Positions 15,305 through 23,109 of a stretch of 62,941 nt of DNA are shown one piece after another. Positions within the stretch are counted from its first letter, which is position 1; the number at the start of each line of letters is the position of its first letter. A program made the translations under genes and the position numbers. This DNA comes from Clostridiales bacterium (lineage in GTDB: Bacteria > Bacillota > Clostridia > Oscillospirales > Oscillospiraceae). The notes below the pieces were generated by a model. That model was not told where the DNA came from. It ran no database searches and saw nothing but the letters and a program-made list of their open reading frames with translations. The stretch is taken from contig SFLD01000006.1 in the NCBI GenBank assembly GCA_004553545.1, forward strand, positions 1-62,941, given 5' to 3'.

Positions 15305-17467
15305 ATGACTTACGGAGAGCGCATCCGCCGGGGGCGGGAGGCCAAAGCCCTCACCCAGGAGGAGCTGGCGGAGGCCCTGGGCGTCAGCCGCCAGGCCGTC
15401 AGCAAGTGGGAGGGGGATCTCTCCCGCCCGGCCGCCGGGAAGCTGGCCCTCCTCTCAGAGACCCTGGACATCCCCTGGGACGCCTGGCAGGCCATGGACG
15501 CCGAGGAGGCGGCGGCCCAGGCCGCCGCCCGGGAAACGGAGGGAGAGCGCCGCGCCCGGAAATGGCGGCGGGGCTCCGCCGCCCTGGCGGCCCTCCTCTG
15601 CCTCTCTCTCCTGATAAACGTCCTCCTCTGGGCGAAGCTCCACCCGGCGGAGGACGGCCCGGCAGGGGAGACTTCCCCCATCGCCGCCTTTCCGGAGACC
15701 CTGACTGTCCGGGTCAGCCGGGATTACCGCTTCGGGGACGAGACGCCGGAGGAGGATCCCAGGAACCCCTGGCAGATCCCCTTCCTGAAAGATGACCTGG
15801 CCCTTCAGGAGCACGAGCTCCTCGCGGCCTACTTCGAGGACATCAACGCCCTCGGCCAGCACTTCCTCTCCGTGGTAAAGGCCGACCCCCGGCAGGAGCA
15901 GGACTTCACCCTCTGGAACCTCTACGTCATCTGGGCCACGGCGGACGAAAGGGGAGACCTGGACTTCCAGATCCTCTACCAAGCCGCCTGCGACGTCAGC
16001 ACCCCCAACAAGGTCTCCTGGCAGCGTTTTGAGAACGTCCTGGGCTACAGCGGCTTCCGCCTGAACGTCCCCGGCTTCGCCAACGACTACCTCGTCCTGG
16101 GGGAGGACGGCGTGCCGAAGGTGCTGGCCTCCCTGGGCGGCGGCGACGGAACCATGGACTACGACGTGGACGAGGACGGCCAGAAGGAGATCGTCTGCCC
16201 CGGCGGCTTCGGCGTCTGGACGGTCTACGACACGGTGGAAGGCCAGGACTGGGCGGACATCTACGAGATCCGCTCCGAGACCTGCGGCGTCTCCACCCTG
16301 TACTTCTCCCCGGAGAAAGGCGGCTTCTTTGTGGCGGACGTCAACCCCGAGACCGGGGAGGAGGGGGCCGTCCTAGTGCGCTACCAGCTTCAGGACGGAG
16401 CCTTCCTCCGCCGGGAGCCCACCGGCATCACCCAGGCCGACTATCCCGACGCCGCCGGGACGAAGCTCCATTTTGACCTGGATTACTTCTACGATTCCGT
16501 AGACCCAGACACGGTGCTGACCACGGAGAGCGGCCTCCGCCTGACGCCCCGCCAGCAGGCCTACCTGGCCCTCCAGCAGCTCTATGAGTTTACCGGCGTG
16601 AAGCTGGAGGAGGTCTACTGCGCCGTCAGCGGGGCGGGGGAGACCTGCTTCTCCCTGTGGGAGGACGGCTTCACCGATCGCTGCTTCTACTCCGCCGACA
16701 TGCCGGAAGCCTACGGCGGCAGCGGTATTCCCAGCGTGACCTTTACCTGGTGGGAGCAGGGGGCCGACTGGTCGCCCCTCTCCCTTGAAACGCTGGCGGA
16801 AGCCCGCTACCTCCCGTCGGAGCCTGCCGACACCCTGTGGGACGCCTACCTCCGCCTCCCCCTGATGCGATCCGGCAGTCTGGGCCTGGCCAACGCCCGG
16901 GCCGACCAGCTCTGGCTCAGCGACGGCAGCCTCTACACCGCCGACATCCTGGAAACGGACTTCGGCCCCGCCCTGACATGCCTGACCGGCCCCTATCCCG
17001 ACGGGGATCCCGCTCCTTTTCGCTTGGAGATCATGAAGAGGGAGATCCGTTCCATGAAACGAATCATTTTCTTACCCCTGCTCCTGGCCTTGCTGCTGAC
17101 AGGCTGCGGCGCTCCGGCGGAAGGCCCCGCCGGGAGCTCCGCCGAAGCAGAGCGCTCCGTTCCGGCGGAGAGTACGCCCATTCCAGCGGGAACGTATACG
17201 GACGGTGCGGGGAACAGACTGACGCTGGCCCTTCGGGAGAACGGCGGCTACCGGGTGGATTTCGGTGTCTACAAGCTCCTCTGGGTGAAGGACGAGGAAG
17301 GCGCACAGGAGGGCGATGTGCTCCACTTTGAGGGCACGGATGACAGCGGGAATGCCATCGCCGCCGACATCACGGCGGAGGGGGACGGTTTGCTCCTCAC
17401 CGTGGCGGAGTCCGGACACCCGGACTGCCCGGCGGGGACGGAGTTCCAGTTTGCCCCGGCGGAGTGA
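15305..17467 (+). CDS. Membrane-anchored HTH protein running in frame into a lipoprotein
   Basis: 720 residues as read. Residues 1-55 are an XRE/Cro-type helix-turn-helix (LTQEELAEALGVSRQAVSKW). A basic stretch and one membrane segment follow (about 95-115), then a large presumably extracellular domain rich in Asp/Glu/aromatics with no family recognised. At codon 584 the frame enters an apparently complete lipoprotein (MKRIIFLPLLLALLLTGCGA) that has its own ribosome site. No stop separates them. This looks like a stop-codon loss or small frameshift joining two formerly overlapping genes; a genuine fusion is the alternative. ATG at 15305 follows AAAGGAG. Confidence 0.6.
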   Translation: MTYGERIRRGREAKALTQEELAEALGVSRQAVSKWEGDLSRPAAGKLALLSETLDIPWDAWQAMDAEEAAAQAAARETEGERRARKWRRGSAALAALLCLSLLINVLLWAKLHPAEDGPAGETSPIAAFPETLTVRVSRDYRFGDETPEEDPRNPWQIPFLKDDLALQEHELLAAYFEDINALGQHFLSVVKADPRQEQDFTLWNLYVIWATADERGDLDFQILYQAACDVSTPNKVSWQRFENVLGYSGFRLNVPGFANDYLVLGEDGVPKVLASLGGGDGTMDYDVDEDGQKEIVCPGGFGVWTVYDTVEGQDWADIYEIRSETCGVSTLYFSPEKGGFFVADVNPETGEEGAVLVRYQLQDGAFLRREPTGITQADYPDAAGTKLHFDLDYFYDSVDPDTVLTTESGLRLTPRQQAYLALQQLYEFTGVKLEEVYCAVSGAGETCFSLWEDGFTDRCFYSADMPEAYGGSGIPSVTFTWWEQGADWSPLSLETLAEARYLPSEPADTLWDAYLRLPLMRSGSLGLANARADQLWLSDGSLYTADILETDFGPALTCLTGPYPDGDPAPFRLEIMKREIRSMKRIIFLPLLLALLLTGCGAPAEGPAGSSAEAERSVPAESTPIPAGTYTDGAGNRLTLALRENGGYRVDFGVYKLLWVKDEEGAQEGDVLHFEGTDDSGNAIAADITAEGDGLLLTVAESGHPDCPAGTEFQFAPAE
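17054..17467 (+). CDS. Putative lipoprotein (possible separate start inside the upstream frame)
   Basis: 137 residues if translated from ATG 17054, preceded by AGGGAGATCCGTTCC. It starts with a lipoprotein signal and lipobox LLTGC (Cys18), then a Ser/Glu/Pro-rich linker and a small beta-rich domain (GTYTDGAGNRLTLAL onwards). Function not recognised. It shares frame and stop with the larger reading from 15305, so both products are possible. Confidence 0.5.
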   Translation: MKRIIFLPLLLALLLTGCGAPAEGPAGSSAEAERSVPAESTPIPAGTYTDGAGNRLTLALRENGGYRVDFGVYKLLWVKDEEGAQEGDVLHFEGTDDSGNAIAADITAEGDGLLLTVAESGHPDCPAGTEFQFAPAE

Positions 17468-17477
17468 CAAAAGGAAA

Positions 17478-17503
17478 CGGCGGCATCCGAAAGGATGCCG
17501 CCG
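17478..17503. terminator. Bidirectional terminator
   Basis: Stem CGGCGGCATCC / GGATGCCGCCG with loop GAAA lies between the convergent HTH-lipoprotein and TetR genes. T-rich flanks are present on both strands but are better on the minus strand. Confidence 0.6.
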
Positions 17504-17508
17504 CTTTC

Positions 17509-18126
17509 TCACTTTTGGACCAGTTCCCGGAAGATGGCGTCCCGGTCGAAGCTGCCCTGGGCGAAGCGGGGGATCTCCTTGCAGGCCTTGCAGAGGCTGA
17601 GGCTGCACTCCGTCAGGATGGCGCTCATTTCCGCGTCCGTATAGGGGCAGCTGTCGGTGACGATGAGGGTGGCGAGGCCGTGGACCACCAGCCACATGTC
17701 CCGGAAATAGCAGTCCGCCAGCGCCTCGTCCAGGTGGTAGATGGCCATGAGGGAGGAGCGCAGCTGGTCCTGGGACTGGCGCATTTCCGCCATGGCGCCT
17801 CCCTGGGCGGAGGGACTGAGGAAGAGGAAACGGTAGAGCTGGGGCTCCTCCCGGGCAAAGCGCAGGTACTGCCGGCCAAAGCCCAGAAAGGGGATGGGCT
17901 GGCGGAGCCCTTCGTCGGTATAGCGGCGGTAGACGGCGTGGGCGGCCAGGCGCAGGTCCGCCCGGAGCTCATCCATCCCCCGGTAGTAGGTGAAGATGGG
18001 CCGGGTGGAGACCCCCAGCTCCGCCGCGATATCCCGGGTGGTGACGCCCTCGCCCCCCTTGACCCGGGCCACCCGCAGCGCGGCATCCACGATCTCATCC
18101 TTGGTGAACTTGACTTTCGGTGGCAT
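17509..18126 (-). CDS. TetR family transcriptional regulator
   Basis: 205 residues. The N-terminal helix-turn-helix is typical (EIVDAALRVARVKGGEGVTT then ELGVSTRPIFTYYRG), followed by the helical ligand-binding domain. Start ATG follows AAGGAG by 7 bases. The promoter TTGACA/TATAAT lies upstream with a GTTG-N5-CAAC dyad just after the -10, which suggests self-repression. No adjacent effector gene on the same strand; its target cannot be told from position. Confidence 0.88.
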   Translation of the reverse strand: MPPKVKFTKDEIVDAALRVARVKGGEGVTTRDIAAELGVSTRPIFTYYRGMDELRADLRLAAHAVYRRYTDEGLRQPIPFLGFGRQYLRFAREEPQLYRFLFLSPSAQGGAMAEMRQSQDQLRSSLMAIYHLDEALADCYFRDMWLVVHGLATLIVTDSCPYTDAEMSAILTECSLSLCKACKEIPRFAQGSFDRDAIFRELVQK

Positions 18127-18149
18127 ATTGTTCCACTCCTTCCGAAGAT

Positions 18150-18162
18150 GTTGCATAACAAC
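18150..18162 (-). promoter_or_regulatory. Candidate TetR operator
   Basis: Inverted repeat GTTG-CATAA-CAAC between the -10 and the TetR start codon, the expected place for an autorepressor site. Confidence 0.4.
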
Positions 18163-18165
18163 TGG

Positions 18166-18195
18166 ATTATATCGGACGGAGCGGGGAAATGTCAA
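18166..18195 (-). promoter_or_regulatory. Promoter of tetR-type gene
   Basis: Minus-strand TTGACA and TATAAT, both perfect hexamers, 18-base spacer. Confidence 0.75.
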
Positions 18196-18202
18196 GAGGA
18201 AA

Positions 18203-18231
18203 GGCCCCCAGCGGAAGCTCCGCCGGGGGCC
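18203..18231. terminator. Terminator of LacI-type gene
   Basis: Stem GGCCCCCAGCGGAAGC pairing with GCTCCGCCGGGGGCC. TTTTT follows on the plus strand and TTTCCTCTT on the minus strand. Placed for the LacI-type gene that ends at 18252. Confidence 0.65.
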
Positions 18232-18251
18232 TTTTTCACCGAAATGGCCGC

Positions 18252-19256
18252 TCAGGTCGTCTCCCGGACCACCAGCTCCGGGTAGAGGACGATGTTGTTG
18301 CCCACGGGGCGCTTGAGGAAGATGTCGTGCAGGGTGCTGGCGATGACGGTGGAGATGTTCTCAATCTGGGTATCGATGGTGGTGAGCTGGGGCTCGGAGC
18401 AGAGGGCGAAGGTGGAGTTGTCCTCCCCGATGATGGCCACCTGCTCCGGGATGGGAACGCCGCGCTTCCGGAACTCAGACACCGCGCCGATGGCGGTGAA
18501 ATCGTCCATGAAGATGAACGCCTGACGGTCCTTCAGCTTGGGTGCCGCGGAGGCGGCGAAGCTGCGGCCGCCCACAGGCCCCTGCTCCACGGGGATGATC
18601 TGCTTTTTGGGATCGAAGGGCAGGCCCCGCTCCCGCATGGCCTGGGCAAAGCCCTCCACCTTGCGGTGGGTGTTGATGGTGTCGTTGGCCTTGATGAAGG
18701 AGATGTTCCGGAAGCCCCGGCTGATGAGGTGATCCACCGCCAGCCGCTGGCCCACACCGTGGTCGATCTGCACGGAGTAGCAGTTGCCCATGGGCTGGGT
18801 GGGCAGGGCCATGTTGGAGAGCATGATGGGAACCTCCGGCATGTAATCCCGCAGGACCTGCTCGATCTCTCCGCTGGAGAAGGTGGAACCCAGCATGACG
18901 AGGCCGTCCAGCTTCTTGCTGGCCAGGATCTGGATGTAGTCCATCTTTTTGGAGAGCTCGTTGCCGGTGTTGCAGAGCAGGGTGGTATAGCCCCACTTGA
19001 AAAAGAGGGTCTCCAGCACATAGGCCGATGTGGAGAAGTGGGGGTTTTTGATGTCCGTCAGCAGAACGCCCACGGTTTTGGTGGAGTTGCGCACCAGGCC
19101 CTGGGCCATGGCGTTGGGGAAGTAATTGTTCTTCTCCAGCACGGCCTTCACCCGGGCCAGGGTGTCCGGCGCCAGCTTGGAGGGATTGTTGATAGCCCGG
19201 GAGACCGTTGCGATGGAGACCTTTGCCTCAGCGGCGATGTCATAAATCGTTGCCAT
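18252..19256 (-). CDS. LacI family transcriptional regulator
   Basis: 334 residues: LacI helix-turn-helix at the N terminus (TIYDIAAEAKVSIATVSRA), hinge helix with NAMAQGLVRNST, then a periplasmic-binding-like sensor domain. It is divergent from the prpF-led organic acid locus and separated from it by 450 bases with a cre-like TGGAAGCGATTACA site, so it probably regulates that locus or itself. ATG at 19256 directly precedes the DNA-binding domain. Effector unknown. Confidence 0.9.
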   Translation of the reverse strand: MATIYDIAAEAKVSIATVSRAINNPSKLAPDTLARVKAVLEKNNYFPNAMAQGLVRNSTKTVGVLLTDIKNPHFSTSAYVLETLFFKWGYTTLLCNTGNELSKKMDYIQILASKKLDGLVMLGSTFSSGEIEQVLRDYMPEVPIMLSNMALPTQPMGNCYSVQIDHGVGQRLAVDHLISRGFRNISFIKANDTINTHRKVEGFAQAMRERGLPFDPKKQIIPVEQGPVGGRSFAASAAPKLKDRQAFIFMDDFTAIGAVSEFRKRGVPIPEQVAIIGEDNSTFALCSEPQLTTIDTQIENISTVIASTLHDIFLKRPVGNNIVLYPELVVRETT

Positions 19257-19322
19257 ACATTACACCTGGGGGAGCACCGGGAAAAGGATGCCCCGCGTCT
19301 TCGTTCCTTTCATGATATCCCT

Positions 19323-19351
19323 ATTATGAAAGCAATGGGAGCAAAATGCAA
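19323..19351 (-). promoter_or_regulatory. Promoter of LacI-type gene
   Basis: Minus-strand TTGCAT and CATAAT with a 17-base spacer. Confidence 0.5.
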
Positions 19352-19370
19352 GGATTTTTTGCGAATTGTA

Positions 19371-19385
19371 AAGAAAACGCTAAGA
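19371..19385. promoter_or_regulatory. Partial cre-like site
   Basis: AAGAAAACGCTAAGA resembles half of a LacI/CcpA-type operator around the central CG. It lies just upstream of the LacI-type gene promoter. Weak. Confidence 0.25.
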
Positions 19386-19447
19386 AGTAAGGGGTTACAA
19401 ACGGAGGATTCATGCCGGAAAAAGGGGAAGAAAGCATAGGAACGGCG

Positions 19448-19461
19448 TGGAAGCGATTACA
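19448..19461. promoter_or_regulatory. cre-like LacI-family operator
   Basis: TGGAAGCGATTACA matches the LacI/CcpA consensus TGWAANCGNTNWCA at nearly all positions. It lies in the 450-base divergent gap between the LacI gene and prpF, about 130 bases upstream of the prpF -35. Confidence 0.5.
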
Positions 19462-19590
19462 TTTGAACTGGAAAAATTCCAAAAATGGAAAGCATTGGAC
19501 TCTGGAAAAATCACCAATGCCGGAAAACACGCCGTTTGAAAACTGTCGCAATACACAAAAAACGGGTGAGGGATTTTGATAATTCGCCGG

Positions 19591-19619
19591 TTGACACCGC
19601 GATAACAAAGGGATATACT
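19591..19619 (+). promoter_or_regulatory. Promoter of the prpF-led locus
   Basis: Perfect TTGACA and TATACT with a 17-base spacer, about 90 bases before the prpF ATG. Confidence 0.75.
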
Positions 19620-19709
19620 AAAAATCGATGAAACCCCTTACATAACATCATCCGATCCGCAGCGGGGCCCTTTCCGGGGCTTTCCGCCGCGGCAGGAGGA
19701 ACAGGAGAG

Positions 19710-20873
19710 ATGAGTATGAGCAATGAGATCGTCCCTGTCCGCTGCTCCATCGTCCGGGGCGGGACCAGCAAAGCGATCTTCCTGATGAACAATCAGCTGC
19801 CTGCGGACCCCAAGGCCCGGGAGAAGATGATCCTGGCCATCTTCGGCAGCCCCAGCCTCCGGCAGCTGGACGGCCTGGGCGGCGCGGACATCACCACCTC
19901 CAAGGTGGCCATCATCGGGCCCCCCACCCGGCCGGACGCTGACATCGACTACACCTTCGGTCAGGTGAGCATGGATGTCCCCTTCGTGGATTTCGGCGGT
20001 AACTGCGGCAATATCTCCTCCGGCGTGGCGCCCTTCGCCATCCATCACGGTCTCGTGAACGCCGTGGAGCCGGAGACCACCGTCCGCATCCACATGACCA
20101 ACACCGACAACATCCTGGTGGCCAAGGTCCAGGTGAAGGACGGCGAGCCCTGCGTGGACGGCGACTGCGAGATCGGCGGCGTGCCCGGCACGGCTTCCCC
20201 CATCGAGATGGACTGGAGCGATGTCCGGGGCTCCGCCACCGGCAAGCTGCTGCCCACCGGCAACGCCCAGGATGAGATCGAGATGGACGGGAAGAAGTTC
20301 TCCGTTTCCATCGTGGATGCCGGCAACATCTGCGTCTATGTCAAGGCCTCCGACTTCGGCCTCACCGGCTATGAGACGCCCGCCCAGATCAACGGCGACA
20401 AGGAGCTCTCCGCCCGGCTGGAGCACCTGCGTGCCCTGGCATGCCAGAAGATCGGCCTGGTGGAGCGCTGGGAGGATGCCCGCCTCGTGACGCCCTATCA
20501 GCCCTTCTTGGTACTGGTGGCGCCCCCGGCGGATTACGACACCTACACCGGCCAGCACGTGGCCAAGGCGGATACCGACATCGTGGTGCGCTGCTCCGTG
20601 ATGCTCTCCATCGTCAAGGCGTTCCCCGGCACCGGCACCTGCTGCACCGGCAACGCCGCCCGCATCAAGGGCAGCCTGGTCTATGAGATGCTGAGCCCCG
20701 AGTCCCGGGCCAAGGAGGTCCTCTCCATCGGTCATCCCACCGGTACCATCCAGGTGACCTCCATCGTGGAGGACGACAGCGGTCAGCTGCCCAAGATGAA
20801 GAAAGTCTCCTTCATCCGCACCGCCCGCGTCCTCATGGACGGCACCACCTACGTAAGAAAGAGCGTCCTGTAG
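19710..20873 (+). CDS. PrpF-family isomerase (methylaconitate/methylitaconate isomerase-like)
   Basis: 387 residues, the usual length of the PrpF family. Members shift C=C bonds in unsaturated tri- or dicarboxylates, for example 2-methylaconitate, 3-methylitaconate or 4-oxalomesaconate. Typical blocks are RGGTSKAIF near residue 15, GGADITTSKVAII, FGGNCGNISSG near 95 and GTCCTGNAARI near 315. The last three hold the conserved Lys and Cys implicated in proton transfer. ATG follows AGGAGGAACAGGAG. It heads the locus that also encodes aconitase-family hydro-lyases, so it probably moves a double bond between a dehydration and a rehydration step. Substrate unknown. Confidence 0.85.
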   Translation: MSMSNEIVPVRCSIVRGGTSKAIFLMNNQLPADPKAREKMILAIFGSPSLRQLDGLGGADITTSKVAIIGPPTRPDADIDYTFGQVSMDVPFVDFGGNCGNISSGVAPFAIHHGLVNAVEPETTVRIHMTNTDNILVAKVQVKDGEPCVDGDCEIGGVPGTASPIEMDWSDVRGSATGKLLPTGNAQDEIEMDGKKFSVSIVDAGNICVYVKASDFGLTGYETPAQINGDKELSARLEHLRALACQKIGLVERWEDARLVTPYQPFLVLVAPPADYDTYTGQHVAKADTDIVVRCSVMLSIVKAFPGTGTCCTGNAARIKGSLVYEMLSPESRAKEVLSIGHPTGTIQVTSIVEDDSGQLPKMKKVSFIRTARVLMDGTTYVRKSVL

Positions 20874-21014
20874 ATCCTCTGCGGTCTGCCGGTGGTGGAC
20901 TGCTTGGAAGAGGATCCCTTTGAGAATATCGAAGACGGTGACTATGTCAAGGTAGATGCCACCAACGGCACGGTAGAGATCATCAAGAAGGGAGAGTGGA
21001 ATGCTTGTACCTGA
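20874..21014 (+). pseudogene. C-terminal stump of an aconitase X swivel subunit
   Basis: Starting immediately after the prpF stop codon and in the same frame, the translation reads ILCGLPVVDCLEEDP and continues to NGTVEIIKKGEW. This matches the last ~40 residues of the intact swivel subunit at 30094-30516 (IMGRLPTVDNLSDED ... NGTVEIIRKKGE). The first two-thirds of the gene is missing and no start is present. Its stop overlaps the start of the downstream aconitase X gene. This looks like a deletion that joined prpF directly to the swivel 3' end. Confidence 0.8.
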
Positions 21015-22234
21015 CGGATGAAGAGAAACGGATGCTGGACGGCGAGTACGGATACGGTGCACAGACTGGCATGAAGATCCTGGTGGCCTTGGGAAAAGTG
21101 TTCGATGCGGAAAAGCTGATCCCGGTCCGGAGTGCTCACGTGGCTGGCACAGGATTCAAGACCTTCGGAAAACCGGGGGTCGCCTGGCTGGAGGATCTGG
21201 TGGAGAAAGGCGCAAAGGTCCGGATCCCTACGACCCTCAACGTGATAGGCGTAGACCGGGCGACGGACCTGGGCTTCCCCAGAGATCTGGTGGAATGGCA
21301 GATGCGGATCGACAATGCCTATGAGGCCATGGGTGCTGTTCCGATCAATTGCTGTACCCCCTATTGGTGCGGCTATGTATCCCGGATGGGGGAGAGCATC
21401 TCCTGGAGCGAATCCTCGGCGGTGGTGTATACCAACTCTGTGTTGGGTGCCAGAGATAACCGGGAGGGAGGACAGAGCTCGTTTGCATCCGGATTGACTG
21501 GACGCACGCCTTACTATGGACTGCACATTCCCGAAAACCGAAGGGGGCAGGTGTTGGTAAAGATCCTGGATAAACCCAAGGGTTATTCCGAGTATTCCGC
21601 TGTGGGCGCATATGTGGGGAAGAAGATCGTGGAGAAGATCCCGGTTTTCGAAGGATTTGATCCCCCCAGTAATGAGGAGCTTGCGACATTGGGCGCGGCC
21701 CTGGCCTGTACCGGCGGAGTTGCAATGTTCCATGCGGTTGGATATACCCCGGAAGCACCTACACGGGAGGCGGCATTTCAGGGAGCCCCCCATGAGACGA
21801 TCGAAATCACCCGACGGGAGATCCGGGAAGGCTTTCAAATCGCGACTCGGGCTAAGAGCCGGGAAGTTGATCTGGTGTTGCTGGGATGTCCCCAACTGAC
21901 CATTCACCAGGTCCGTTATGTGGCGGAAAAGCTGGCCGGCAGGAAAGTGAAGGAGGGAACCAGCCTCTGGCTGCAGGCCAATGCTTTTGTGAAGGGCATG
22001 GCAAAGCAGTTGGGGTATCTGGATATCATTGAGCGAGCTGGTGGTTTAGTGCTGCAGGATATGTGCACCTGTCTCAGCTATCCGGAGCTTTTGGGACACA
22101 AGACTATGGCTTGCAATTCGACAAAGGTTTCCTTCTATACACCCGGATCCAATGGGATGGATATCTGGTGTGGTGATACCGACAAATGCATTGAAACCGC
22201 TATCACTGGAGTCTTTGCGGATGAGGAGATTTAA
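21005..22234 (+). CDS. Aconitase X catalytic subunit, copy 1
   Basis: Hydro-lyase of the AcnX family; known members dehydrate cis-3-hydroxy-L-proline or mevalonate 5-phosphate. 409 residues, homologous along its length to the copy at 30520 (LTDEEKRML, DNREGG, GRTPYYGLH). Probable Fe-S cysteines lie in NCCTPY, DMCTCL and MACNST. TTG at 21005 is chosen: GGGAGA lies 9 bases upstream and the frame then begins exactly where copy 2 has its ATG. The GTG at 20996 is too close to that site. Its own swivel gene is reduced to a stump, so it may borrow the subunit at 30094 or be inactive. Codon use looks less GC-rich than copy 2. Confidence 0.82.
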   Translation: MYLTDEEKRMLDGEYGYGAQTGMKILVALGKVFDAEKLIPVRSAHVAGTGFKTFGKPGVAWLEDLVEKGAKVRIPTTLNVIGVDRATDLGFPRDLVEWQMRIDNAYEAMGAVPINCCTPYWCGYVSRMGESISWSESSAVVYTNSVLGARDNREGGQSSFASGLTGRTPYYGLHIPENRRGQVLVKILDKPKGYSEYSAVGAYVGKKIVEKIPVFEGFDPPSNEELATLGAALACTGGVAMFHAVGYTPEAPTREAAFQGAPHETIEITRREIREGFQIATRAKSREVDLVLLGCPQLTIHQVRYVAEKLAGRKVKEGTSLWLQANAFVKGMAKQLGYLDIIERAGGLVLQDMCTCLSYPELLGHKTMACNSTKVSFYTPGSNGMDIWCGDTDKCIETAITGVFADEEI

Positions 22235-22284
22235 GCCCAAAATCAGAGAAAACGCGATACAACGAACAAAGCGAGGCAATATTT

Positions 22285-23052
22285 ATGGTTAATAAGATCT
22301 ATCCCCTGCTGTCCAATATGATTCATCCGAGGAATTCAGCGGGACCGCTTTTCCCGGACGTGCCGGATGTTTACACGGATTCCCCTATTATCTGCTATCT
22401 CATCCATGCGGGGGAGGAGTGGATTTTGGTGGATACCGGCGCCTGCGGTGAGACCTGGTCTGGTAAGTACCACCATAAAATGACCCCGGTGGAGCCGGAT
22501 AACTGGGATAAGCTGCTGGCTCCCTTTGGCTTGACGCCGAAGGATATTAAGACGATCGTCAATACACACCTCCATTGGGACCATTGCTACAATAACGATC
22601 TCTTCCCCAACGCAAAGATCTATGTGCAGCGCAAAGAGGTGGAGTTTGCCATTAATCCGGTCCCTTCCCATTACGTATACTATGAGGCATTCCAGATCGG
22701 CATGATCCCGCCCTGGGTGGCGTCCAGCGGACGTTTTGAGATCATCGAGGGAGAACTGGAAATCGCGGAGGGTGTGAGATTGATCCCGCTGCCGGGCCAT
22801 ACTCCCGGTTTCCAGGGCGTGCTGGTGACGGCAGGCAATGGTCAGCAATATCTTATCGCGGGAGACTGCGTTGCAAATCTGGATAACTGGTATAATCGGG
22901 CGTTTGGACAGGCAGTCCCTTCCTACATTCATGTGGATCTGGCGGTTTACTACGAGACCTTGCAGCGAATGACAAAGATGAATGCGGTCATCCTTCCGGG
23001 GCATGATCTGCGGGCGTTTAATGAAAAGGTCTATCCCCCGGAGAAAGCTTAA
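22285..23052 (+). CDS. MBL-fold metallo-hydrolase, lactonase-like
   Basis: 255 residues of the metallo-beta-lactamase fold with the zinc motif HLHWDH, followed by PLPGHTPG, AGDC and PGHD. The arrangement and length match N-acyl-homoserine-lactonase-like hydrolases, many of which open small lactones. Within a catabolic locus it more likely hydrolyses a lactone or thioester intermediate than a signal molecule; that is inference. It lies 50 bases after aconitase X copy 1 and ahead of the TRAP genes. Ribosome site weak (GAGG). Confidence 0.8.
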   Translation: MVNKIYPLLSNMIHPRNSAGPLFPDVPDVYTDSPIICYLIHAGEEWILVDTGACGETWSGKYHHKMTPVEPDNWDKLLAPFGLTPKDIKTIVNTHLHWDHCYNNDLFPNAKIYVQRKEVEFAINPVPSHYVYYEAFQIGMIPPWVASSGRFEIIEGELEIAEGVRLIPLPGHTPGFQGVLVTAGNGQQYLIAGDCVANLDNWYNRAFGQAVPSYIHVDLAVYYETLQRMTKMNAVILPGHDLRAFNEKVYPPEKA

Positions 23053-23109
23053 GTTCCCCCGAGCAAGAGGCTCAGAAAGATACACTACAAAAAAACAAGA
23101 AGAGAAACG

